Assembly: GCA_036504895.1 (NCBI GenBank)
Contig: DASXUJ010000054.1
Location: 21,387-85,386, forward strand
Reading direction: 5' to 3'
Source of the DNA: Syntrophorhabdaceae bacterium
GTDB lineage: Bacteria > Desulfobacterota > Syntrophorhabdia > Syntrophorhabdales > Syntrophorhabdaceae
Length of the DNA: 64,000 nt
This document shows positions 57,068 to 64,000 of the stretch, piece after piece. Numbering within the stretch: the first letter of the stretch is position 1; the number at the start of each line of letters is the position of its first letter. A program made the translations under genes and the position numbers. The notes beneath the pieces are model-generated. The model saw only the letters and a list, made by a program, of their open reading frames with translations, had not been told where the DNA came from and did not search any database.

Positions 57068-59274
57068 AGACCCTTACGACAGCTTTTTCTCAGGAGAAAA
57101 ATAAAAAGACCGGGATCTCGCCCGTTTGGATTCTCAAGTGTCCTTTCGCGAGCGGGACGATCTACTTAAGCGATATCGCCTTCACCATAGCCGCCTGGAA
57201 CGGGGGCATCACCACGAAACCATGGGTCAAAGAATGGGGCAAGGTGGATGAGGATATCTCCGGCAGCCTGAGCCTCACGAAGGTCTCCGATTTCTCCGTC
57301 CAGGTCATCATCGATCCGGATGCATCCCCCCATATATCGGGCATCCTGGCGAATCCCTCAAACAACGTGGAGAGCACGGATATCGAGCTTTATCTCTGGT
57401 TTCTCGGTCTCGATCCTGCGACTGCCCCTCCGAATCTCATGTGGTCCGGCAACATCATGGACTACCGGTTTCCCGATGAGCTCACCTGCCGGCTCGATCT
57501 TGTCGACCACGGGGTGAAACTCGACAGATATATCGGCACCCTTCTCGATACGGAGACCTATCCCCGGCTCGATCCCGCGGACATAGGGAAAATGGCGAAC
57601 ATCGTGATGGGAGATGTGGAAAACGTTCCCTGTCACTGCATCTGCGCGGGAGGCGCAACCTGCCTTACCGCGGACATCACCGCAACGTCCCCCGGGCCTG
57701 GCGGCCAGATTCCCGTGAAGGACGGTTCCCGTTTTCCCTCCGGAAATTATAGGGTGAAGGTGGGTGACGAGATCATTCTTTGCAACAATTCCCACGACGC
57801 CTACCTCACCGTCGCCGCCTCCGGCAGAGGGTATGACGCGACCGTTGCCGCCGCACACAGCGCAGACGACCCGGTAGTGGAGCATTTGGCCGCCTATGCC
57901 TATCTCGTCGCAGATAACGATACATCTATCGCGAATAACGGGGTCGTCAGCGTCACCGAGGTGCGGGTGGACGGCGAGACCGTGACGGACGGGGTGAGCG
58001 TCCTTCTGGAGGGGGGGATCTATGCGGCCCAAAAGGCCGTGGTCACTCTCGTCCATGGTCCGGTCGATGTGTCGAATTATGAAGTCCTGTCGCCTTTTAA
58101 TGTTGCATCCGCCTCATGGAGTAACGGGAATTCCGCCATAGACGGCGACGAATCGACTGCGGCCACGACCGTCTCCCAGTATGCGGGGTACCTCCGGGTA
58201 AATTTCGCGCCCTCCGTAAAAAGGGCGGCAGTAGTGAAACAGGAGGTGGAGGCGGTACTCAATGTCCCCGTAGGCGCCATTCTCACGGTTGCCGATTGGG
58301 CCCCTTCAACCATAACAAATACGGGAGGCACGGTCGTCAGGTCATTCACGAAGACAGGGGGCGCCCGCTCCGATCCGATCGTCTTCTCTTCCAATTCCGC
58401 CGTCTATACTACATCCGTGTTCGAGGTGAGACCGAAGAAAGTCTTTACCTATAAGGTCAGCCCCGGGGCCTCCACTGCGGCACGATCGAATGTGGGCGAC
58501 CTGGTGACGGTCCATGCGATTACGGCCAGTCCTGCCACGGCCCATACGCCGGGAAAAATAGTGGAGAGGCTCCTTTATGCCTACGCAGGATGGCCTGCCG
58601 AAAAATTTGTAAGCGGAGCGGCAGGCGGGGGCGGCAATATTTCCCATCCCTCCTATGTAAGCGGCTATACACTCTCGGTCCTCATCAACGAGTACAGGCG
58701 GCTGAGAGAATGGCTCTCCCTCATCGCCTTCCAGAGCAGGAGCTATTTCCGGTTTGCCGCGGGAAAGGCCTATCTCATTTACCGGCCCGATTCATTGGGC
58801 TCACAAAGAAACATTACCGACGCCATGATCCGCATGGGAGGGGATTTCAGGACCACGCTGCAAATGGAACGATCACCTCTCGACGAGGTCATAAACAAGA
58901 TCAATCTCAAATATAACCGGGATTGGTCCAAATTCGGAGACGAGGCATACGGAGGCATCGCGAAGGCAAGCGATCCATCGAGCATGGCCAGGTACGGGGA
59001 AAAGGAGAGGGCCGACCTCTTCAGCTTCGGTTTCGTCAAATCAATAAGTATGGCGGAAAGCCTCCGGGATTTTTACCTTGCCCGATATAAGGACAGGAAA
59101 AAAATATTCACTCTGGAAGTCTTCCTGGACAACATGGACCTCCAGTTTGCAGACGGCATCACATTAAATCCCGCGGGAGAAGTGGTCTGCGAGATATGGA
59201 AGGTAAACATCAGCCCGGGAAGCGGAATGGATATGAAAAACGACACCATCCAATTACTGGCAAAGGAGTACTAA
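57064..59274 (+). CDS. Large tail/baseplate hub protein, 736 aa
   Basis: The start overlaps the upstream stop (ATGA). The N-terminal 160 residues resemble distal-tail domains (WILKCPFASGTIYLSDIAFTI, WSGNIMDYRF). Then come a Cys-containing insert (CHCICAGGATC), Ig-like beta domains and a C-terminal hub-like part (RLREWLSLIAFQSRSYFRFAAGKAYLIYRP, NKINLKYNRDW). It probably joins the tail tip and carries the fibre. No lysozyme or peptidase motif was recognised in it. Confidence 0.65.
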   Translation: MKTLTTAFSQEKNKKTGISPVWILKCPFASGTIYLSDIAFTIAAWNGGITTKPWVKEWGKVDEDISGSLSLTKVSDFSVQVIIDPDASPHISGILANPSNNVESTDIELYLWFLGLDPATAPPNLMWSGNIMDYRFPDELTCRLDLVDHGVKLDRYIGTLLDTETYPRLDPADIGKMANIVMGDVENVPCHCICAGGATCLTADITATSPGPGGQIPVKDGSRFPSGNYRVKVGDEIILCNNSHDAYLTVAASGRGYDATVAAAHSADDPVVEHLAAYAYLVADNDTSIANNGVVSVTEVRVDGETVTDGVSVLLEGGIYAAQKAVVTLVHGPVDVSNYEVLSPFNVASASWSNGNSAIDGDESTAATTVSQYAGYLRVNFAPSVKRAAVVKQEVEAVLNVPVGAILTVADWAPSTITNTGGTVVRSFTKTGGARSDPIVFSSNSAVYTTSVFEVRPKKVFTYKVSPGASTAARSNVGDLVTVHAITASPATAHTPGKIVERLLYAYAGWPAEKFVSGAAGGGGNISHPSYVSGYTLSVLINEYRRLREWLSLIAFQSRSYFRFAAGKAYLIYRPDSLGSQRNITDAMIRMGGDFRTTLQMERSPLDEVINKINLKYNRDWSKFGDEAYGGIAKASDPSSMARYGEKERADLFSFGFVKSISMAESLRDFYLARYKDRKKIFTLEVFLDNMDLQFADGITLNPAGEVVCEIWKVNISPGSGMDMKNDTIQLLAKEY

Positions 59275-59709
59275 ATGCCCTTACCTAACAGTTCCGCATG
59301 GGGAGCAAGTCCCTGGGGCTCTTTCCTCTGGGGAGCCTCAGGATGGGCAGGTCTCGGATATCCGGCAGGTGCGCCCACGGTGACCCTGATTTTAAGAATA
59401 TTAAGGCCCTATCGGAATCCAATAAAGAAGAAGCAACCAATAGATTATTCCAATAGCGGGGACCCCTACATATATAATAAAAGCCTCACCGAATATACCT
59501 TCGAGGTACCCCTGCGGCTGAGAAAATCAGAGGCCGCTTCCTTAAGAACCTTTTACGACGCCTATGCCAACGGCAGGGCGAACCAGGTTCTCTACGTGGA
59601 CCCGGAAGGCATCCGCCACGTCGTCAGGATTATGAGTGACGCCTTCGATTTCCCGGAGGAGGCATGGAACAAATATACCGGGACCTTAACCTTACGTCAG
59701 GAGGATTAA
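59275..59709 (+). CDS. Minor tail protein with WG repeats, 144 aa
   Basis: AAGGAG precedes the ATG, which directly follows the hub stop. The N-terminus repeats WGAS/WGSF units (SAWGASPWGSFLWGASGWAG); the C-terminal 80 residues are a beta domain (YTFEVPLRLRKSEAASLRTFYDAYANGRANQVLYVDPEG) like small DUF2460-type tail proteins. It is likely a tail-tip or fibre-attachment protein. Confidence 0.62.
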   Translation: MPLPNSSAWGASPWGSFLWGASGWAGLGYPAGAPTVTLILRILRPYRNPIKKKQPIDYSNSGDPYIYNKSLTEYTFEVPLRLRKSEAASLRTFYDAYANGRANQVLYVDPEGIRHVVRIMSDAFDFPEEAWNKYTGTLTLRQED

Positions 59710-60585
59710 ATGGGCTACACCGAAACCCCGAATGTGAAACTCAAGAAACCGACCCCCCTCACCCCCGAAGCGGAATGGCCGGGTTACATCAACGGCAACT
59801 TCGACGCCTTGGACGCCGAACTCACGAACCGGCACAAAAAGAGCGAGGACGTCATCCCTGATAGCGACAACACCCGCTCCATAGGCTCCATGATCCGCCA
59901 GTTCTTCAACGGCTTCTTCTCCCAAATTACCCTGGGAGGAGTAACAAGGACCACCTGGCCCTCCCCCGGCAGCGGCTCCCAATCGATGGACGATACGTAT
60001 AACAACGGGAGCGTGGTTAATGTGGATAACGGTCATGAAATCCACAAGCTTTCAGTAGGAAAGAAATTCCAGATCACCGACGCCACGGGCTCGACCGTCT
60101 TTCTGGAGGTTGTAGACGGAGTGATAACTGTGGCCGGCCAGGTAAAATTTCCCACGAATCAAAATCCGAGCCCGGACCCGAACACCCTCGATGATTACGA
60201 GGAAGGCACGTGGACCGCCGGATTCACCGCCGGCTCCGGCACAATCACCCTCAACTCGTCCTATCGCACCGGAAGCTATACCAAAGTCGGAAATAGAGTC
60301 AGCATCTCGGGAAGCTTCCTGGTAGAGAGCGTGTCATCCCCCTCAGGCCATTTGGCCATAACAGGTTTACCTTTCGTATGCGCCAACTCAGAAAGCGCAG
60401 TTTCAGCGGTATCGATCTGGGCATATGGTCTCGCGGCCTCGACAACGGGTGCTTTAATGGGGGCTACGGGGAAAAACCTTTCTACATTGGCCATACATAA
60501 ATTCAATGCGGGTTCGGCGACAGCTCTGGCCGGGGATGTGTTGGCAGGCACCCAGATCGTCGTTTGCGCAACATACATGGTTTAA
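59710..60585 (+). CDS. Tail fibre/receptor-binding protein
   Basis: A 291-residue protein: an N-terminal attachment part (YTETPNVKLKKPTPLTPEAEWPGYINGNFDALDAEL), a short coiled region and a C-terminal beta module NTLDDYEEGTWTAGFTAGSG...YTKVGNRVSISG, widespread in phage fibre tips. It would bind the cell surface. AGGAGG precedes the ATG. Last gene of the structural cluster; the polysaccharide-acylation pair begins 65 bases on, on the other strand. No fibre chaperone or invertase is seen. Confidence 0.82.
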   Translation: MGYTETPNVKLKKPTPLTPEAEWPGYINGNFDALDAELTNRHKKSEDVIPDSDNTRSIGSMIRQFFNGFFSQITLGGVTRTTWPSPGSGSQSMDDTYNNGSVVNVDNGHEIHKLSVGKKFQITDATGSTVFLEVVDGVITVAGQVKFPTNQNPSPDPNTLDDYEEGTWTAGFTAGSGTITLNSSYRTGSYTKVGNRVSISGSFLVESVSSPSGHLAITGLPFVCANSESAVSAVSIWAYGLAASTTGALMGATGKNLSTLAIHKFNAGSATALAGDVLAGTQIVVCATYMV

Positions 60586-60650
60586 TTTAAGCTAGACGCA
60601 AAAGATGGGACCATAGATAAACCTAGCAAAAAGATAATTGAAAGATCCCA

Positions 60651-61760
60651 TCAGGGAAAGGAATGTTGCACCTTTTGATCGGAGAATAACCTCTCAACTA
60701 CTACGTCACGGGAATGCATGCCATCAAAAAAATCTTCGTTTCCCAATTTATGTTGTTTAGCATCGTAAGAACCAATTAATCTCAAATTATTATGGATTGA
60801 GTAGTTCTTTAAATATTTTTCGACATCAGCAAGGATTTTATATTCATTTTTATTCACCAGCAGGTCGTACGTTACCGGGTGGTAAGGCGGTAAGAAGAGA
60901 ATGACTTCTGCACCGTTTTTCTGCAGATATTGTATAAAATCTTCAAAAAGCTGCACATTCGACAATTCACAAAACTTTTCCAAAGAATAGACTGGAGACT
61001 TAGCATATGCTTTTGCGTCTTTTTCAACCTCATTTTGTTCTTTGAATCTGGTTTTGTAAGGATAATAGTTGCTTCCATCGGAAGCTCTCAAGGAATCATC
61101 CGTATTAACAGTTTCCACAATGTAAAATCGATTTCTTTTTGAAGGCATCAATAATGCTTTTATATTGGCAATGGTATAATCCCAGGTTACCAATTGCTTG
61201 TATTTGACACCGGATGACGATGCCACTACTTTGATCTTTTTGCCGTATATGTCCTTTATTATCGCCTCATAGTAGGCGCCGATCGATTGCCAACGATTCT
61301 GTCCAGCATTCTTATTGAATATCCAAGGATCGACTCCGATAATGATTCTTTTTGGAATATATCCTTTTTTATTTTTGTATATACCGATAATGGCAATATG
61401 ATCTTCCAATGATGCGCCAGATACAGAGTGATTAAAAAAATAATCATTTAAATCTTTCTTAAACAGGTGTCCCCTGAATTCCATACTTCTTGAAGAACCT
61501 AAAACTATTGTATCCAGTTTTCGTTCATCATTTTCGATGATTAATTCTTGAAATTGTCGTTCGTCCATGTTTCGGAAACCAGCGACTATCAGTCCACGTG
61601 TCAAGGCTTTGGCGGCAAACAGGAGACCACTGTCCGTGCGGAATATCCCAACCGAATCTACTGCATAGTTGAAAAGGCAAATAATTGCGATAGAACATAA
61701 TACAAAACACGCAAAAGATTTTAACCATTTTGCATGACTAATTACCTTGCTCTGGGGCAT
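60651..61760 (-). CDS. SGNH-like O-acyltransfer partner of MBOAT (copy 2)
   Basis: 369 residues with one N-terminal anchor (about 10-32, SFACFVLCSIAIICLFNYAVDSVGIFR) and an SGNH-like domain: IVLGSSRSMEF, DPWIFNKNAG and FFDGMHSRDVVVERLF supply nucleophile and D..H blocks. It matches copy 1 at 8151 across its length. It starts one base after the MBOAT stop, exactly as in copy 1. Base use is clearly more A/T-rich than the neighbours, which suggests transfer from another genome. Confidence 0.75.
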   Translation of the reverse strand: MPQSKVISHAKWLKSFACFVLCSIAIICLFNYAVDSVGIFRTDSGLLFAAKALTRGLIVAGFRNMDERQFQELIIENDERKLDTIVLGSSRSMEFRGHLFKKDLNDYFFNHSVSGASLEDHIAIIGIYKNKKGYIPKRIIIGVDPWIFNKNAGQNRWQSIGAYYEAIIKDIYGKKIKVVASSSGVKYKQLVTWDYTIANIKALLMPSKRNRFYIVETVNTDDSLRASDGSNYYPYKTRFKEQNEVEKDAKAYAKSPVYSLEKFCELSNVQLFEDFIQYLQKNGAEVILFLPPYHPVTYDLLVNKNEYKILADVEKYLKNYSIHNNLRLIGSYDAKQHKLGNEDFFDGMHSRDVVVERLFSDQKVQHSFP

Positions 61761-61761
61761 A

Positions 61762-63222
61762 TCAGAACCTAAAGTACAAAAACTCGGAATTTGCGCTCAA
61801 GTGTAAGATGGCCAATGCAAAAAGGCCTCCAACGAGGAAACTATGCAATATAGTGGGTCTGAATTTTTCAATTATTTCGTCTGAATTATTGAACCATATA
61901 CAAATCCATAAAAAGAAAAAGATAAATGGAACTGTCAAATAGGAACCACCAATATTCATCATAATTTCCCCAAACGTAATACTATAGTCGCTGAGAAATC
62001 CCAGCTTGTTAGCAAAAGCTGAAGGAAGGAGTATGCCATTTAACCCCAGCATTCCTCGTAATAGTTTGCTGACATCACCAAAATCCTTTGCTCTGAAAAA
62101 TATCCATGCAATATTTACAAAATTGAATGTTATGAATAAGGCTATAATTCTTGGCATGCTTATGTTTAACTTACCCCATAACCTGTGAATAACCAAACCA
62201 ATACCATGTAAAAGACCCCAAACTATGAATGTCCACCCAGCACCATGCCATAAGCCGCAGATCAAAAAGGTGATAAGTATATTGGCTATCGTATGGTAAG
62301 TTGAAAACCGATTGCCCCCCAAGGGAATATAAATATGATCTCTCAAAAACCTGCCGAGCGTTATATGCCAACGTCTCCAAAATTCTTGTATATTCCTTGA
62401 TTTATAAGGGCTATCGAAATTTATTGGAAGTTTTATGTTGAAAAATAATGCACTTCCTAACGCCATATCTGTATATCCCGAGAAATCGAAGTAAAGTTGA
62501 AGCGTATAGGATATACTAGTCAGCCATGCTTCGACAAAAGTTAATGTGCTGGCGTCAAAACCATTATTGGCCCATTCCGCAAGATTATCGCCCACTACTA
62601 CCTTTTTAAATAATCCTATAGAGAAAAGATATAATCCTGCGGCCATATTCGCATCGTTAAGTTTATTCTTACTATTTTGGAATTGGGGAATAATTTCTTT
62701 GTAATATGCAATCGGTCCGGACAATAAATAAGGGAAAAAAACCACAAATAACAAATAATTCGTGAAACTGAAACTATCATGGTTCTCGTTATAAATATGA
62801 ATGATGCAGGCAATTTGGGTAAATGTAAAAAAACTTATCCCGATAGGCAATGTTAGGTTCAGCAATTCTATATGACCACTTATGGCTTGGTTAACGTTAG
62901 CTATGAGAAAATTTGAATATTTGAAGAACCCTAATAATAGAATATCAACAAGTATTCCAAGAACTAGTATCGTTTTTCTTGCAAAATGCGTTTCCTCTTT
63001 ATCCGTCCTTATAATTGCTTGGCAAATGATGTAATTAAATATCACACCAGCTAAAAGCAGCAAGAGGCATTTAAAATTCCACCAACCATAAAAGATAGTG
63101 GAGGCCAAAATCAACCATAGCTTAGGGGCTTCACCTGTGCTTTGTTTGGACAAAAGGGCGAAGTAAACAATTAAGGTTACAGGAAGGAAAAGTAGAATAT
63201 ATTCATACGAGTTAAAGAGCAC
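61762..63222 (-). CDS. MBOAT-family O-acyltransferase (copy 2)
   Basis: 486 residues, opening MLFNSYEYILLFLP and ending FLYFRF like copy 1. It keeps SGYTDMALGSALFF, NIQEFWRRWHITLGRFLRD and the catalytic-His segment GLWHGAGWTF. The start is GTG. It would bring acyl groups across the inner membrane for the SGNH partner to place on a surface polymer. It is A/T-rich and lies beside the phage fibre gene, so a role in altering a surface receptor is possible but unproved. Confidence 0.9.
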   Translation of the reverse strand: MLFNSYEYILLFLPVTLIVYFALLSKQSTGEAPKLWLILASTIFYGWWNFKCLLLLLAGVIFNYIICQAIIRTDKEETHFARKTILVLGILVDILLLGFFKYSNFLIANVNQAISGHIELLNLTLPIGISFFTFTQIACIIHIYNENHDSFSFTNYLLFVVFFPYLLSGPIAYYKEIIPQFQNSKNKLNDANMAAGLYLFSIGLFKKVVVGDNLAEWANNGFDASTLTFVEAWLTSISYTLQLYFDFSGYTDMALGSALFFNIKLPINFDSPYKSRNIQEFWRRWHITLGRFLRDHIYIPLGGNRFSTYHTIANILITFLICGLWHGAGWTFIVWGLLHGIGLVIHRLWGKLNISMPRIIALFITFNFVNIAWIFFRAKDFGDVSKLLRGMLGLNGILLPSAFANKLGFLSDYSITFGEIMMNIGGSYLTVPFIFFFLWICIWFNNSDEIIEKFRPTILHSFLVGGLFALAILHLSANSEFLYFRF

Positions 63223-63497
63223 TTATTATCACTCTCCGAGATCGGGCAGACAATTAACAGTCATTCGGTTGAAGAACAAGTTCGGCTTTTTATCGCACAG
63301 CAGAATAATGACACTCTTGTGCTCTGACAATAAGGTATATTAGCATAATATTCTAGGACGATGCTGAGAAACTTAAGACAACCGATAAGTACAATCTTTT
63401 TTCTGCGTAAACTCCTTTTCTTAATATAGTGAGCAGTTCTTGTCTTTCAGGTATTCCATTTTAATTTTTTCATTGAGCTGACTGCCCGGGCAAGATT

Positions 63498-63526
63498 TTG
63501 CAAATACTTATCCTTTCATGTAAAAT
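63498..63526 (+). promoter_or_regulatory. Sigma-70-type promoter before adenine deaminase
   Basis: TTGCAA (63498-63503), 17-base spacer, TAAAAT (63521-63526), 84 bases before the ATG at 63611. The rest of the 388-base A/T-rich gap (63223-63610) shows no gene and no purine-riboswitch motif that I could recognise. Confidence 0.6.
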
Positions 63527-63610
63527 TAGAAATCTGTGATGCGTCGATTGTCGCGTCCTGATCGCACATAACGCTGCCCGACGATGCAATGAGGAAAGGA
63601 AATTAAAGGG

Positions 63611-64000
63611 ATGAAGAAAGAGCAATTGAAGGCCCTTCTTGGCGTGGTGAAGGGGAATGTGTCACCCGACACGGTAATTCGGAACGGTAAAATAATCAAC
63701 GTATTCACCAATGAGATCCAAAAGGGTCTCATGGTGGTGGTGAAGGACGGCTTTATTGCTTCCATAGAAGAGGACCGGGACGTGCCTGCCTATGGGCAGA
63801 GTCCTGTTATTGACGCGAAGGGGCAGTATCTCTGTCCGGGATTCGTCGATGCCCATACGCACCTGGACGCAGTGTATACGTTCGATAAGTTCGTGCCTTA
63901 TGCGCTTCAGGGCGGCACCACGACCGTGGTTACGGAGCTTACCATGATCGGCACGAGCTGCGGCATGGATGCCCTGCTCGCCTATATCGAAAGCACGAAA
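63611..64000 (+). CDS. ade: Adenine deaminase, cut by the window's right edge
   Basis: 130 residues are visible before the edge. TVIRNGKIINVFTNEI opens the composite beta domain and CPGFVDAHTHLD gives the amidohydrolase HxH metal site; GGTTTVVTELTMIGTSCG continues the barrel as in bacterial adenine deaminases (Ade), which convert adenine to hypoxanthine in purine salvage. AAAGGG precedes the ATG. Another amidohydrolase is possible but the order of segments fits Ade best. Confidence 0.82.
   Translation, partial: MKKEQLKALLGVVKGNVSPDTVIRNGKIINVFTNEIQKGLMVVVKDGFIASIEEDRDVPAYGQSPVIDAKGQYLCPGFVDAHTHLDAVYTFDKFVPYALQGGTTTVVTELTMIGTSCGMDALLAYIESTK

Larger units (their letters stand above)
45523..60585 (+). 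mobile_element. Mu-type phage structural cluster; domesticated prophage or GTA-like element
   Basis: About 22 genes in one direction: lysis, terminase, portal, protease/scaffold, capsid, connectors, tail tube, chaperones, short tape measure, hub and fibre. Gene order to gp37 follows Mu late genes, but gp30 (MuF), tail sheath, transposase, repressor, Mor, integrase and replication genes are all missing. Flanks are ordinary chromosomal genes. The spacers carry palindromic repeats, two families of which are shared with the host part of the window. All structural genes look intact. Alternatives: remnant of an inactivated prophage, or a satellite whose early genes lie elsewhere. Confidence 0.75.

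Noticed and set aside
60586..60650. Terminator between the tail fibre and the SGNH gene
   Set aside because: Only a 7-base complement (GATGGGA/TCCCATC) with a loop of more than 30 bases; too weak to call.

Overview
The window looks like chromosome of a Gram-negative, probably anaerobic bacterium, most like Desulfobacterota/Syntrophorhabdia-type 'deltaproteobacteria'. This is an inference from gene content only: lipoproteins, heptosyltransferase-type GT9, AsmA, LolCDE-like ABC genes, XdhC, an AmmeMemoRadiSam-type Memo protein, c-heme lipoprotein, and PAS/GAF-rich two-component kinases. No rRNA or tRNA gene was seen.

Layout. 0-8 kb: membrane protein (cut by the left edge), lipoprotein, PilZ protein, peptide deformylase, zinc-ribbon protein, cysteine synthase, AhpD-like protein, six-hairpin-like protein, Memo-family protein and isochorismatase-like hydrolase. 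8.1-10.7 kb: an SGNH/MBOAT O-acylation pair. 11-21.3 kb: a plant-DPE2-type 4-alpha-glucanotransferase, XdhC, RlmI-like methyltransferase, phosphoglucomutase, ferritin-like protein, and two overlapping genes for ligand-gated channels of the ionotropic glutamate receptor type. 21.4-34 kb: Nudix, GT9, DsbA-like and AsmA proteins, a frameshifted sorbosone dehydrogenase, a 974-residue secreted repeat protein with a 222-bp tandem repeat, a gene-poor kilobase, a broken IS110 transposase and a purple acid phosphatase. 34-40.3 kb: two large convergent sensor kinases and a PhnB-like protein. 40.4-44.1 kb: a compact operon of SAM methyltransferase, isoprenoid-synthase-fold protein, FtsX-type permease, ABC ATPase and a di-c-heme lipoprotein, closed by a perfect terminator hairpin.

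45.5-60.6 kb: a 15-kb, single-direction phage structural cluster in Mu late order (GH108 lysozyme, small lysis-region proteins, Mu gp26/gp27-like, large terminase, gp29-like portal, Mu I-like protease with a nested scaffold start, decoration, capsid, gp36, gp37) joined to a sheathless tail module with a very short tape-measure candidate, hub and fibre. No integrase, transposase, repressor or replication gene is present between the flanking host genes. The spacers inside the cluster carry palindromic micro-repeat elements, and two of these families also occur in the host part of the window. Together this suggests a long-resident domesticated element, possibly gene-transfer-agent-like. It is the best candidate for an undescribed system here.

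60.6-63.2 kb: a second, visibly AT-richer MBOAT/SGNH pair with the same one-base gene junction as the first, directly beside the tail fibre gene. 63.6 kb to the end: the start of an adenine deaminase gene, cut by the right edge.
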